NCBI RefSeq assembly: GCF_037975245.1
Contig: NC_092568.1
Coordinates: 12,611,501 to 12,675,500, forward strand
Direction of reading: 5' to 3'
From: Apostichopus japonicus
Lineage: Eukaryota > Echinodermata > Holothuroidea > Aspidochirotida > Stichopodidae
DNA: 64,000 bases
The notes beneath the pieces were generated by a model, which was not told where the DNA came from, did no database searches, and worked only from the letters and a program-made list of their open reading frames with translations. Positions 1 to 13,700 of this stretch are shown here, in pieces; the first letter of the stretch is position 1, and each line of letters opens with the position of its first letter. Made by a program: the position numbers and the translations under genes.

Positions 1-1639
1 TTGCGATCTCAAATTAATTTGGAATGTGCAAATTGGATGACATCATCACAAAGGATATTCAAAGCCGCAAAATTGGTTTCCTTTAAACGTGACCTTGTCC
101 TTTAGCAAAGATATCAATTTTGAAGTTGGCAGTATCTTAAAGAATATCAGAATATGCTTCTTCAGTTAATACTGTTATTCCTTGTGTATGTATATAAATG
201 TATATATATATAGCGTACAATGCAATCTATTGTACTCGCTTGTTCAGAAAGTTTCATCAGTTTAGAGACATGGAGTAATTATCTCAATGTGAAATTATTT
301 TACAAACTTAGTAAAACTTAAAGTCTCAATACCTGTTTGCTGATGAGTTTCGGAAAACAAACTTCGGAAGCAGATTCAATGTTTCTTATTCTAAATGCAC
401 TCTGACCAGGTGGGTTTAATGGAGAAAAGCTGTAGCGATTGAATGAAAGAAATTTATTTTCTGTTGCCCTTATGGCGCGAAGGATTTACCGTAAAATCAT
501 TGCGACCACCCATATCGGCATGCTCATTACACAAATTTAACCTATATACTTACTTGTATCATCCACCTTTTTTATCTAATTCCACTGAGGAAACGTCTGA
601 ATATACCTGTTTATTATATGCAAGGAAATGACACAATTTCGCAAGCTACATCGGTAAGACCGAAGAAAGATACTATTCAAGAGACCTAACACAGACTAGC
701 CACAAAAGTGAGAGTAATATGGTCGTAAACAAAACAGAGAGATTTGATTTGCCCACAATCTCTTGGGCGGGGCTAGCAAATTTTGATTGAAGTTTGTAGA
801 ATCTACGGACTTGTTACAAAATCTGGCGAATTTTTATTCAGCTCAAAATGTTAAACGACAGATAAATCAATAAAAATAATAAATATTAATATGAAAATTG
901 CATAGAACAGTGTCATTTTTACTGAGCTTTTAGGGCAGTAAGCTGGAAAGGTCGAAGTTTAAATTTGGCAAACACACATTGAGACATTAAGATTGTGTCA
1001 TATGGAAGAGATATTAGTCCTCGATCCAGAGCAGTCACATCAGAGGGAAAAAATAACATTCGACACAGTTGGTTCATAAAGGTCAAGGTTTGAACTGCAA
1101 ATGCCCAAAATATTTTGATTTTCAGTAGTGTTTCCTTTTCTCTGCAAGATAGTTAGTTTAATGTCATATAACCTTGGCATTTAACTGTTGATATGATTTT
1201 TTCCCCCCCCCCTTTCTTTCTTATTATTTCTGTTTGGTATTTTTGTTGTATTCAATTCTAGTGGAGAAAAAATAACAAAATTCAGATTTGGTGTTTTTTT
1301 TTTTTTTTTAGACGGTTCTCCCTTGGAAAACCTGTACATTCTATTATGGTTGTTCCAAGATTAAAGTTCATCCAACAAGATTACTGTGAGATAGGATGTA
1401 TGACCGTAGTGCTGTAAATAACCTCAAAGAGAGTTTTGCTTGTTCAATAAGAAATTAAGACCTCTATTAAATATCGAACAAATCTTAAAGATTGACATGG
1501 AAACACTCGAATGAATGCACAGTACTGTACAGTGCAATACAGTACAGCCTTTGGATGGATCATCAACTGACTAAATTGTTCTTTGAAAATAATCAATTAT
1601 TAGCGTGTTTTTTGTTTTTGTTTTGTTTGTTCTCTCCAG
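1..1639. other. Upstream intron sequence, no exon found
   Basis: Needs to hold the 3' part of the intron before exon 1, because exon 1 starts with a split codon. I found no PH or EF-hand coding segment and no promoter here. There is a poly-C run near 1204 and a poly-T run near 1297. The open frame at 443-631 has no recognisable protein. Confidence 0.6.
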
Positions 1640-1786
1640 GCCACCTTTCTTCGGAAGGTTTGGCACATTACCTGATGAGCCATGAGAATTCAGTGATTCC
1701 GCCTGAATCTTACATACTCTGGCAAGATATGGACCATCCTTTATGCCAGTATTTTATTAATTCCTCTCATAATACCTACCTTATCG
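1640..1786 (+). CDS. PLCB: PLC-beta exon 1: end of EF-hand region and start of X domain
   Basis: Starts after ctctccag and ends before gtgagt; phase 1 in, phase 1 out. It encodes the PLC-beta segment [14 protein letters not shown], then [20 protein letters not shown]. The SSHNTYL block starts the catalytic TIM barrel. The catalytic His is at 1768-1770 and the Ca2+-coordinating Asn at 1771-1773. The first codon is split with an upstream exon outside the window. Confidence 0.95.
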
Positions 1787-4700
1787 GTGAGTTTATCTTG
1801 ATTTATACCACCAGAAACCATAACAGTTAAAAATTTGTAAAGATTGTTCTTGCAGACTCTGCCAAGTGCAAAGACACACCAAGCTGCAAGTTATAGTCAT
1901 ACAAGTATTAATTTTGACTACAAGTACAAGTATTAATACAAGTATTAATTTTGTTTGAATGCCAACCAAGCATGACCGGTAACTTGTACTTGGAGCTACA
2001 CAGTCGCCCTGCATCAGTGATCAACACATGTTGTATACCCATTTGCACTCTTTTACATTGTGTGCTCTGTAGGATAGAGTATTTACGATGCAGGTCAGCT
2101 GGTTTTGACAGTCCATTGTCCATTTAGTATTAAAAGCTCTGAAATTGGTGCCCAGCTTAAGAGAAGTCATTTGAGTCATTCATGTATATGCAGTCGTTTG
2201 TCCAATTTAGTTGAACTTTCGTAAGGCCTCTTCAATCAGTCATGTTAATATTTTATTCAACAGTTAACTATTGATGATTGTGTCAACATTACTTTGGTTC
2301 CAACACCCCCCCCCCTTCCCTCCCCCCTTCTGTCATCATGCTGCAAACTCGGAACAGAAGAAAACCAACTAGTGCTTCCATATGTTAACAACTTTCAGGC
2401 AAAAAAGAGCCACTGTTATGTTCATTTCGATAGTCTAGAAAAGTAACAAACGGAGGGCATGAAGCAAAAAAGTTAGTCGCCTTCACTTAAAAGACTATTA
2501 GTTCAACGGAAGACCTATACATGAAAAGTTTGCTAGGATTGAAATGTCAACCCTCTATAACTCTCTCCGATGCCAATATCGACAGAGGTACATAAGTGGA
2601 CCCAAGAATCTGGCAAAGTCCCAGAAGACAGTGACACAAAGACAGTGACACACTTGTTGAGAATAGCATTGAAAAAGCATTTCTTCATCACAATATTCCA
2701 TTTCCATACCTATATTTTGGTACATTCTGATATAATTCTCCAGCTAATGGATGCCATTACTTATCTGTGTAAGATACACTTGCCTAATTAGAATCAAAGT
2801 GCTAAGGGTACATAAGAGTTGTGCAGCAGCAGCAGCTGCCTGATGTCTTTGTTGGGGGACAAGTCCTCCTTGAGAGGCTGAGAAAAGTTACTGTGTGTAT
2901 CCTTTCAGAGACTATGAAGGCTTGATTTGATTAGCTTCAGGAAAGTTGTAATTGTTCTTAGAAATACTTCAAATTATTTGGACAATGGTTGGTAGGGACA
3001 ATGGAACCTCTAGGTGTGCTGCTACTTCATGCAGGTTTCAATAGTGAATCGTGTTGAATGTAGGATGTTACAGGGAACCACGTACCTTTTCCTGTTACAT
3101 TAATACACAAGTCACTTGTAGCGAGTTGTTTCGTTGAAGCTGCTAGGCTAGCCGTGTCATAATACAGAATAATACAGAATACAATACAATACTAATACAA
3201 GACCTCACTGTGTGTTTCACTCAATCATGAGATGTAATCAAACCATACAGAATATTTTTTGTCTTCTTGTATCTTGTCATCAGTTTGAAAGTGACTTATA
3301 CCCCTGCACAATGCTGAACTTTTCACCTCACAGAATCTGAGGATCTGCTTAGCAATACAAATATTGCTCATGATCCTCCATAAGCTACATTTGTCCTCGA
3401 AATCCTCCATCAATGTTTCATTTGTGTATGTCTGCTCTTTGTCAGACAATCTCCATGGATGTTTTCCTTTTACTCCTTAAAGCAATTCATTGGACTTTCT
3501 ATTTCTGTTTTGTTAAAATATTATACTTTAATGGCAGTTTTATGGTACAGAATAAAATACTATTTCATAGTAAAATTCAGATTTATTTTTCAGAATGAAA
3601 AAGATTTATATCTTTTAAACTTTTTGATAATTGACTCCCAAAGCTGCTTTCCATTTCATTCATTTTCTGTCAGTATTCCTCCTCCTCTTTTTGCCCCCTT
3701 ACATTTTGGTGCATTTATCCATGCACATGTTCTAGCATGTTTCTTTTAAGAGTTGAAGAGTTCTGCAAGGGATGAGAGGAATTCTAAAATTTGAATGTTT
3801 CTCTGTTAGCTTTCAAGTAAAACTATCAAGAGATTTCAATGCTGCTAAAATTCAGAAAAACTCAAAATTATTCCAAAAAAAAAAATATATAGAAAGAAAG
3901 AAAGAAGATAACCATCAGAGGTTTCTGACTCGCAGTGAATAATCGAAAAATCAGAGATGAAAAGGTTTGATGAATACCATAATTCTTAATGAATATTCAG
4001 TTAAAGAATGTTGTCTTCAGAAGAAAAAGCTTCCAGAGTTCATCAGCCAGTCGTCAGCTGTAAATCTCAATATTTATCACCTTAGGTGTAAAACTTATTG
4101 GTAATTATAGACTTATTAATGTATTATCTCCGTTGGTTAATATATGATTTTAATGAGACTATCAGATTTGAGATAAACTTCTATCGATTCGGTTAAAGAG
4201 AAAGACAACGGCATTGATGTTTGTTAGATGGAAAAGAACAGTAGGAGACAGATTTTATCGCTCTGCTCAGTCATGACGAAGCCTACAAGTTGAAGTTGAG
4301 GATTGAATTCTAGTGGCTAAATTTTATACTGTGTCGTTAAAACAAAAATGTGGTGATTCCATGTCATGTGTAAGGGGTTAATATCATTTGAGAGGCTATA
4401 AGAATTTGCCCAAGAATTAAAACTTTACCTATTTACCATTTTTACTCCAAATGAGACACAATTTACACTATGTTTTCTGCTTTATTGCAAGGAATTGATT
4501 TTTAGGGAAGTAGGGAAAAAATTTTCTTCAAGCAGTGTGCTTGTCTGGTCAACAGTTTTGTCAAACTTGCAGGGTATTACATCAAACAAAGACACCCTTG
4601 TATTAAATGCTTTTACCGAGCAAATATTAACGAGCAAATCTTTATTGAATTCAGTTAGCTCGTCAACTATTTGTTGCCCTGCGAGTGTACTATATTAGTA

Positions 4701-7700
4701 GCAATGAAATTTATCATGTCCATAAAATGACTTTAAAATGTTTAGACTTATGTTTCAATGTTTGCTTCCCACCTTATGAGCTACATTGCTATGGATTTTT
4801 TCAACATCAGATTGGGTTGGAAAAATTAAAAGTCAAAACAAGTTTCAAAGGGCAGCTGCCGTCATGGGAACAGTGATCTTAGAACAAGTATGTAGAAGAT
4901 TGATATCTCTTTTCTGTCTTTCTCGTTTAGGACATCAATTCACAGGGAAATCGTCGGTCGAGATATATCGCCAAGTTCTCCTGGCAGGGTGTCGGTGCGT
5001 TGAGCTGGATTGCTGGGATGGCCAAGAGGATGAACCAATGATTACACACGGTTACACCATGTGTACAGATATATCATTTAAAGTATGTTGTTTCATTTCT
5101 CCTTGCAAATCATCAGATATGTGAGAAAAAATAGGAACATCAATGATTAACTCGGATTGCTCGAAGGTGGACGAGCCAGTAAAAATGTTTTATCCAAAGC
5201 AACATGCTCCTACAAGTATCCTAAAACTGAAAGTTTGAAATTTACTAAATTTCTCAATGGTTTGGAAATGTGTAAATAAAAGGAATAGTTTTATCTACAA
5301 TATCAGTCTTTTCTGTTCCTTAAAAGTCCCTTTTACAGCCTTATAATACTTATGTGGCCTATGCAGTAGGTTTAAAGTTCATTAAAGTAGAAGAGTATCT
5401 TTCATTTTATATCTCAAATAGCCTCTTATTTAAGTAAAGTAGAATGAATATGTAATGAGCACTCACAAATAAAAAGATACTTCCTCAGGAGCTTTAAAAC
5501 TTGATGAAACCTGCTCAATAAACCTAGAAGGAAAGGGGCACACAAAAACAAAAAAAAGCAAGATTGACCCTTAGATCCTCAAGATTTCAAAATGGTTGGA
5601 ACAGATTCGTTGCTTTTGTAGAGATTTGTATAGTGTTTTTTTCTAGTTTTGTGACCACTTCAGCTGCTGCAGAAGAAATTGTCCAATCCCTTAGTGTCCG
5701 TTCATCGGTATTTCAACAGCACAAACCATGTCATTAGTTAAATCAATACTGTCGACCATGTGCTCCTGGGGATCGACCAATCGCATATCGCTTCTCTGAC
5801 GACCTGTTCAGTCATTCACCCCCCTCTGCTTCACTTTAGATAATCGATTTTTGTATCAAATTCTAGAACATCGTAGAGGACTCCTTGTCGTCCGGAACAT
5901 GGACTTTTTAAACAAGAGTGTCTTCGGCATAGAATCGTGCATGTAATAAAGTTTGTACAGTGATACATAGCATGCATCTCAAGGGTAGCTTGCACGCAAC
6001 ATACAGAGCTATGAGGGTTCTTTAAACTAACCAATCATCATTTTATATGAGTTGTACAGATCGACACAAACAGAGCATTCTATTTACTGGAAGAAAAAGA
6101 AGCCATCTGATCCAGCTTTGTTTTGTTTCTCCAAATTGAGATGCATATTTTCCATATTGATGCTGTTGCTATGGAAACCATCTCAGTGATCTTAGGCATC
6201 GAGGAACAACTAAGACTCTTAATCTTGGTAGTACCTCCTGTCACCATAAACTACAGTTTGTTTTCCTTTTCATCATAGATACATAGCCAAATTTACACCC
6301 TTATTGCGATGCGATAAATGCCCAGCATAGTAAATGTATTTTGTGAAAGATTAACACTTCCTACATTTCTGTATTAGCTTCATTTCTTTTTCTTCTCTCA
6401 CTCCTTTAAACAATTTGCAACTATAACATTGAACAAAAAACAATAGAATTGTTTATCAGATATATATTTTGAAGAACTTATTCAATTTGCTGTGCTTCCG
6501 CTGTTATAGAAAATATGAACTGTCGACTTGTAAAAAAAATGTATACTTCCTTTTCACACGATATCTGATCGTAACATTGTCTCTCTGCCCTAAGCAATTT
6601 AGCCACAAGTTAAATCAAGGCCATGAGAGGACTATGGAGCTGTTCATTAAACTTTCACTGTCAGACTCTTGAGAAGGTTTTGTGCGATGTGCAATGTTTA
6701 TATCATATTCATTTCCATCATCTCGTCGGACCTGTTAAAGGCTCTCCTCTATGAGGCCTCTCTCTTTATTGATTATCCTTCGTCAATTGCATACGATAAG
6801 TCTGCCTCTTCCTCTCACGGCCTCCGCTCGAGGAGAGACGGTGTTGACTTCACAACCAGATCGGTTAAACCTAGAAGATTTATAATTGGCTAATTGCTCA
6901 ATGACATGTCAAATTGAGCCCGAAAAAAGATGTGATATTAGGTTGCTTTTTCTTCTTCTTCTTACTTTCTCAGCTAATTTCTCTCCTGGTTGTACTGTAT
7001 GTAGCAGCAGTTACATAAATCATTTCATCTTTAAGCACTTTAGAAACAACTCTCTGAATAATCATTTATGTTGAGGTACATTTCCCAGGATTTAAGCAAC
7101 TCATCTGTTTATTTTGATAATTTATAAAACATTTACAATGCTAATTGTAAAATTCTTAAAATAATACTAAAAAACATTACATGGAGAAAACTCATAATAT
7201 TACACAATTCTAAATTATACACTTTCTAACATTTTATTGTCATAATGAGGTTGTCTTCTGTGAATTCAGTGATTACAAAACTTTTTTGAAACGATGAAAG
7301 GTTTTGTAACAAATGTTTGACCAGTTTGTTTACTAATAAACGGTCCTGTGGCTCAGTGTCACTTGGTTTCCTTGAATATATTATCTAGTAGGTTAAATTA
7401 AGTAATTAGTAGATCAATAAATCAACATAATTGAAAAATTGGATTGATATTTCATTTTTTTTCTTCTTTTTTTTCTCTTTTTCAGGAAGTGGTTGAAGCT
7501 ATTAATGAGACCGCTTTCAAAACGTCAGACTACCCAGTCATTCTTTCCTTTGAAAACCATTGCACGTGAGAATTTTGTTTTTTTCATCATTCAAGCTATT
7601 TAATGAACATTTGCCGTATAATTTTGTTCCACGATAGATAACTGAAAAAAAGAAATGATAAATCCCTACCTTACTGCTTGCCAGATCTGCACCGATTGTT

Positions 7701-10700
7701 TTTGATTATTTCCAAAATGCCTAGAATCTTGTATGCATGTTTGGTTCACTCGATTTTCTGCGGTGATTTAAATTCTGTAAAAGTTGATCTCACAAGGTGT
7801 TGAAAGATTGATCGTATTCCAAGATGTGGTATAAATAAGACTGGGAGTGAAACCTCTTTCTTATTTACAATAAAGAAAAATGAAGAGTATTAAAAAACTG
7901 AATGGTGTTCCCCAATTATGGCATCATCAGATGCTCTGGTGACTGAAACCAAAGTTTGAAGGCTTTAGGCTTTCTCTCTTCCAGTTAAAATTGGGCAAAC
8001 AGTTTTCTCCTAAACTCCAAAGGTTGCGAATGATTTGTCATTTTGAAGTGTGGCATAAAAGGGGCTTAAGTTTCTGTTGTGACGATGGTAATGCTACAGA
8101 CTAACAGAACTGTGTGCTCATGCCTTTACTTAACTTTACATAATTTTAAACAATTTCAACACATTTTTAGCCCTTTTACACTGGCTTTTAGTAGTGTTTT
8201 GAATAAATGCTATTATAACACATGCTTTAGATCTGGAAAATATGAATATATTTCTTTATGTTGGTTATAACAGCCATTTGACATACAGCTGTTGAGATGC
8301 AAGTTTTCTGATTCATCATACAGTACTTGCCTCAAATACATATTTGAGAGATCCTGAATACCAGCTATTCTTTTGTTTACATATTTTGTTACTTTTTATC
8401 TCCTTCAGGCCAAAAGTACAGGCCAAAATGGCCCACTACTGCCGAACTATATTTGGAGACAAGTTACTGGTTGATCCTCTAGATGACTATCCGGTAAGCT
8501 GATCTGCCTCCTGAAATCACTGTACCTATTGATGAGAGACATATTTATACTTCAGTAACTAAATCACATCATTTAGATCTTCTAATTAACTATAATAGAT
8601 ATGGTTGAGGTCCAGTCTGTAACTATACCAGTTAGCTATACCAGATGCAGGTTAGATTCACTCAGTATTAACTATACCAGATGCAGTTAAGATTCAGTCA
8701 GTAACTTTACCAGATTTGGATTAGATCCACTCAGTAACTGTACCAGATGTGGTGGTTTAGATTCACTCAGTAACTATACCAGATGCAGTTTAGATTCAGT
8801 CAGTAACTAAACCAGATGCAGTTTAGATTCACTCAGTAACTAAACCATGCAGTTTAGATCCACTCAGTAACTATGCCAGATGCAGTTTAGATTCAGTCAG
8901 TAACTAAACCAGATGCAGTTTAGATCCACTCAGTAAATTATACCAGATGCAGTTTAGATTCAGTCAGTAACTATACCAGATGCAGTTTAGATCCACTCAG
9001 TTACTAAACCAGATGCAGTTTAGATCCACTCAGTAACTATACCAGATGCAGTTTAGATTCAGTCAGTAACTATACCAGATGCAGTTTAGATTCAGTCAGT
9101 AACTGTACCAGATGCAGTTTAGATTCACTCAGTAACTATACCAGATGCAGTTTAGATTCACTCAGTAACTATACCAGATGCAGTAGTTTAGATTCAGTCA
9201 GTAACTATACCAGATGCAGTTTAGATTCAGTCAGTAACTATACCAGATGCAGTTTAGATTCACTCAGTAACTAATCAGATATGGTTTAGATTCATACAGT
9301 AACTAAACCAGATGCAGTTTAGATTCAGTTAGTAAACAATCAGATTTGGATTAGATTCAGTCAGTAACTATACCAGATGCAGTTTAGATTCAGTCAGTAA
9401 CTATACCAGATGCAGTAGTTTAGATTCAGTCAGTAACTATACCAGATGCAGTTTAGATTCAGTCAGCAACTATACCAGATGCAGTTTAGATTCAGTCAGT
9501 AACTATACCAGATGCAGTAGTTTAGATTCAGTCAGTAACTATACCAGATGCAGTTTAGATTCAGTCAGTAACTGTACCAGATGCAGTTTAGATTCAGTCA
9601 GTAACTGTACCAGATGCAGTTTAGATTCAGTCAGTAACTGTACCAGATGCAGTTTAGATTCAGTCAGTAACTTAATCAGATTTGAATTAGATTCAGTCAG
9701 TAACTATACCAGATGCAGTTTAGATCCACTCAGCAACTATACCAGATGCAGTTTAGATTCAGCCAGTAACTTATCAGATTTGGATTAGATTCACTCAGTA
9801 ACTATACCAGATGCAGTTTAGATTCACTCAGTAACTATACCAGATGCAGTACAGATTCAGTCAGTAACTAAACCAGATGCAGTTTAGATTCAGTCAGTAA
9901 CTAAACCAGATGCAGTTTAGATTCAGTCAGTAACTACTCAGATTTGGATTAGATTCAGTCAGTAACTAAACCCAAATATGGTTTAGAATAACCCAGTTAA
10001 CTATAACAGAAGCCTTTCCTTATTTAAACTCATAGGGATGGATCTTTTCAATGTGAATTCTTTATGTTGCACACATTAACGATTTTACATCGATGTAATT
10101 CTGTCCATAAATAGCAGAGAGGAAAGTGTTACATAAATCTACCCTCTTATATTGTTTTCCTTGAAATTCCACAAAAGCAGCAGTGACTTTCAAGTGTCCT
10201 TCATGTATCCAGCTGTAAATGTTGTTTCAAACCAAGCAAACACCTTATTAACTACTTACCATTAAATTAAAAAGTATTAAATCACGTTCTACAGGTGCTT
10301 AGTACGGGAAAATTTGAACCCCATCCTTTGCTGTAAGGAATATTAATATGGCAAAAGAATACCCATCGATTTGTAGTCTTGCCTTAATTAGATTTTTAAG
10401 TTGACGTTTAGGAGTTTCAGTAGTTCAAGAACATAAAAAGGAAATTTATGGAGACTTTATTTAATGGAGGGAAGGGTAATGAGAGTGTAAGAGCTGTAAG
10501 AACTCATTAATAATGATATACTTGTTTTTGTGTTCAGTTGGGGTTCAGACTCACCATTATTAAGACCTAATATTCAGACTACATTTATGTTACCAGAGCT
10601 GTAGTAAGTTCAGCAACTGCATAAACTTGCGACATGCCAAATAGGTCCATATCTTCATGAAACAAACTTTCAGGCTTTTCTAGACTATACCAAGGAGCGT

Positions 10701-13700
10701 CCGAATGAATTATGAGTGACCAGCACTTTAATTATTATCTGTTTCATCTGCATCATGGTCTCATGTTTAAACCTTTTCGATATCGCTGCCAAAACTTTTT
10801 TCTCATCGGTTGACAAGATTGGTAGTGAAATCAACATAGCTGGAAGCTGGTATGAAAACATTGCCGGGTTGAAGCTGAAATAAAACAAAAGAACTTTATA
10901 GTTTAACATTTGTATGACTTCATACTTTATTAGTATCTGTAAATGCTCTATTCCCATTTAGGAACTCATTTTCTTTTTCTTCATCAAGATTCTTTGATGA
11001 GTAGAAAATGCCTTTCATTTTTGCTTTAAATGGAGTCTGTATCAACACAATATCATGTGTTCTCAAATATTGACTTGATAGTACAACTGTGTGTATTATT
11101 ACAAACTTATATAGATAATATTTTTAGAATAACCATTCATATATATTCTGTATTGTGTTGTCGGTGCTAGTTACAGTGCTGGTTGTTCTTAGTGTTGAGT
11201 GGTTACTCCCAGTACTATTTACTCTATGTACTGGTTGATATCAGTGCTGGTTACTTCCTGTGCTGGTTATGCTCAGTGTTGGATATTCTAAATGGTTACT
11301 CCCAGTACTATTTACTCTATGTACTGGTTGATATCAGTGCTGGTTACTTTCATTGTTAGTTATGCTCAGTGCTTATTATTCTCAATGCTAATTACAAAGT
11401 AATGCTTCCTCTTAGTATTGGTTACTCTTAGGGCTGGCTACACTTAATGCTTGTCATTCTCAGTGCTGGTTTCATTCAGTGCTGGTTACATTCAGTGCTG
11501 GTTACTTCCTGTGCTGGTTATGCTCAGTGTTGGATATTCTAAATGTTGCATGGTTATTCTCAGTACTACTTACTTTATGATTTCAGTGCTGGTTAATTTA
11601 TTGTGTGCTATGATCAGTGCTTAGTATTCTCAATGCTAATTACAAAGTAATCCTTACTCTTAGTATTGGATACTCTTTAAGGCTGGCTACATTCAGTGTT
11701 GGATACTCTAAGTAGTGATTGCAGTTGCAATAAATTAACAGTTGAACACATTGAACTTTTAATTTCTCCTCAGTTGGAGAAAGGCCAACCTTTACCAACT
11801 CCAACAGATCTAAGAGGCAAGATTTTGATCAAAAACAGAAAACAAAAAACTGACCCACATAAGAAGAGATCAGGTAGGTAATCCCTTTTTGGCATTGAAG
11901 TATTAGGAGTTTTCATGTATTAAAGTGCATGTTTACAGTGATCTTGTTGATGCATTGTTTCCTGTTGTGACCTTCATTTGACCTTTCTGTTTCTCTTTTC
12001 TTGCTGCCTTGGTTTTAGTGAAAAATTGCCAAGTGACCAAATGTTGTTTGATATTGTTGTCCTTGAATTACTACTGTTGTTCACCTACCCATTCTGCAGT
12101 GCTTACTGTTATATATCATTCCCAGAATGTTTTTGTATCATGTATTTTTCATACAGTAGACCTTTATAAAAATTGTTGGCATATTTAAGAATTACAATTG
12201 CAATGAAAGTGGGTCACCCCCCCCCCCCTTCTACGACCCACCCATATCATTGTATTTCTATCAGTTTCAGTTAATGCATTTTACTCGTATATGAAATTGG
12301 AAGGGAAGGACCTGGATGGTAGGAGCGATGATGATTTTACAGTTCTTATCAGTGAATTTTGTTATATTTATGTGTTTAAATCAATTTATGTTTCTTGAAA
12401 CAGTGAGCCATAGAAGATGTTACTTTCTCTAATCAAAGAGTCTATGACACCACCATCCCACTGCTTTATGTCACACAGAGATCCCTAGTCATGTTATCAT
12501 GTTGAGTTATATCAAAGGCTACACACGATGTATATATTACTGTCAAGTAACCATAAAGAAAGGAAGGTCCTTGTTTATTTCACATAAGAGTTAACTCTCT
12601 GATGAATGTTTGATCCCACCAAGTCACTTGAAATATATTTTGAAACGTCCTTTTCTTGAAGTAAGAATCAAGTATCCACGCTGGTAACATGAGGAAGTAA
12701 GACTAGATTTCCTCAGGACTCACATGATGAATTTTAGTGACTATAAGTCTACAGACTTCAGTCGATATCTCTATCCCGATATTAAGCTGTAAGAATTCGA
12801 CAAAATGTTTTCAACTGTGTTTGACGTGGACAATTTTGTTTGCTTTGGGGGTTATGATGTCATATTAAGGCTGACACTTTCGGCCTTAATATGACATCAT
12901 AACCTATAAATAGCATAGCTTTCAAAGGTTTTCTAACTGCTTGTCCATCTAGGCAATTCGACAGGCAAAAGTGGCTCAAAAGCTGTGGCCGATCAAACAA
13001 AGAACCAGAAAGGTAAAACCAAGGTTGTCATAGTAACCCAAGTCTTTCAATCATTCTTGGGATTACTGGTTCCACTAACACATGTTCACTTCAAGTGTTA
13101 AAGCAATACTTATTTAATACTCCTCTTCTTTCTTATTTAAAGTCGATAATACACCTACCATTCTCTTCAGCATCTGTCACCAGGAGTTTTGAATGTGAAA
13201 CACAACCACTAACCTTTAATATTTAAGTTGATGAATATTTTGTTGTATTTCATAAACATACAGCTTTATATTTACAAAGATGCTGTTGCCTCTTGTTCTT
13301 GTCATCTGTGACTAACTCTTTTTAAATCTAACACTCTTTCAATAAGTTAGGTCATCGTCATGGTGATGTTTTGAGACATCTCTCATGAGTACCACAGTCT
13401 CATGGACACCTGACATGCACATTTTCTTTTGAAATATGTATAAAATACGTAAGAATCCCCTCCAAAACACCTAAGCTAAAATATCATTTTAATCTCTTAA
13501 ATGCACCCAAAAGCATCTACAATGTAGCTGATATGATGAACAGCCAATGGGTCATTCTATGCTGTCCCAAGCTGATGTCTTTCTTGTCATGTTGGCTCAA
13601 CTCGGTGACAGTACCTAATATAAACTGAATGATCACCGATCAACGATGCTAAAATCATCCAGGAAAACTTATAAACATCAGTGGAATTATATTCTTTCTT

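Noticed and set aside
1-1639. PH or EF-hand exon upstream of exon 1
   Set aside because: No segment with PLC-beta similarity and a phase-1 donor was found, so the upstream exons must be outside the window.
8608-10008. Possible CRISPR array (regular repeats near 9 kb)
   Set aside because: Units are head-to-tail with no unique spacers, and the host is an animal genome; it is a minisatellite.
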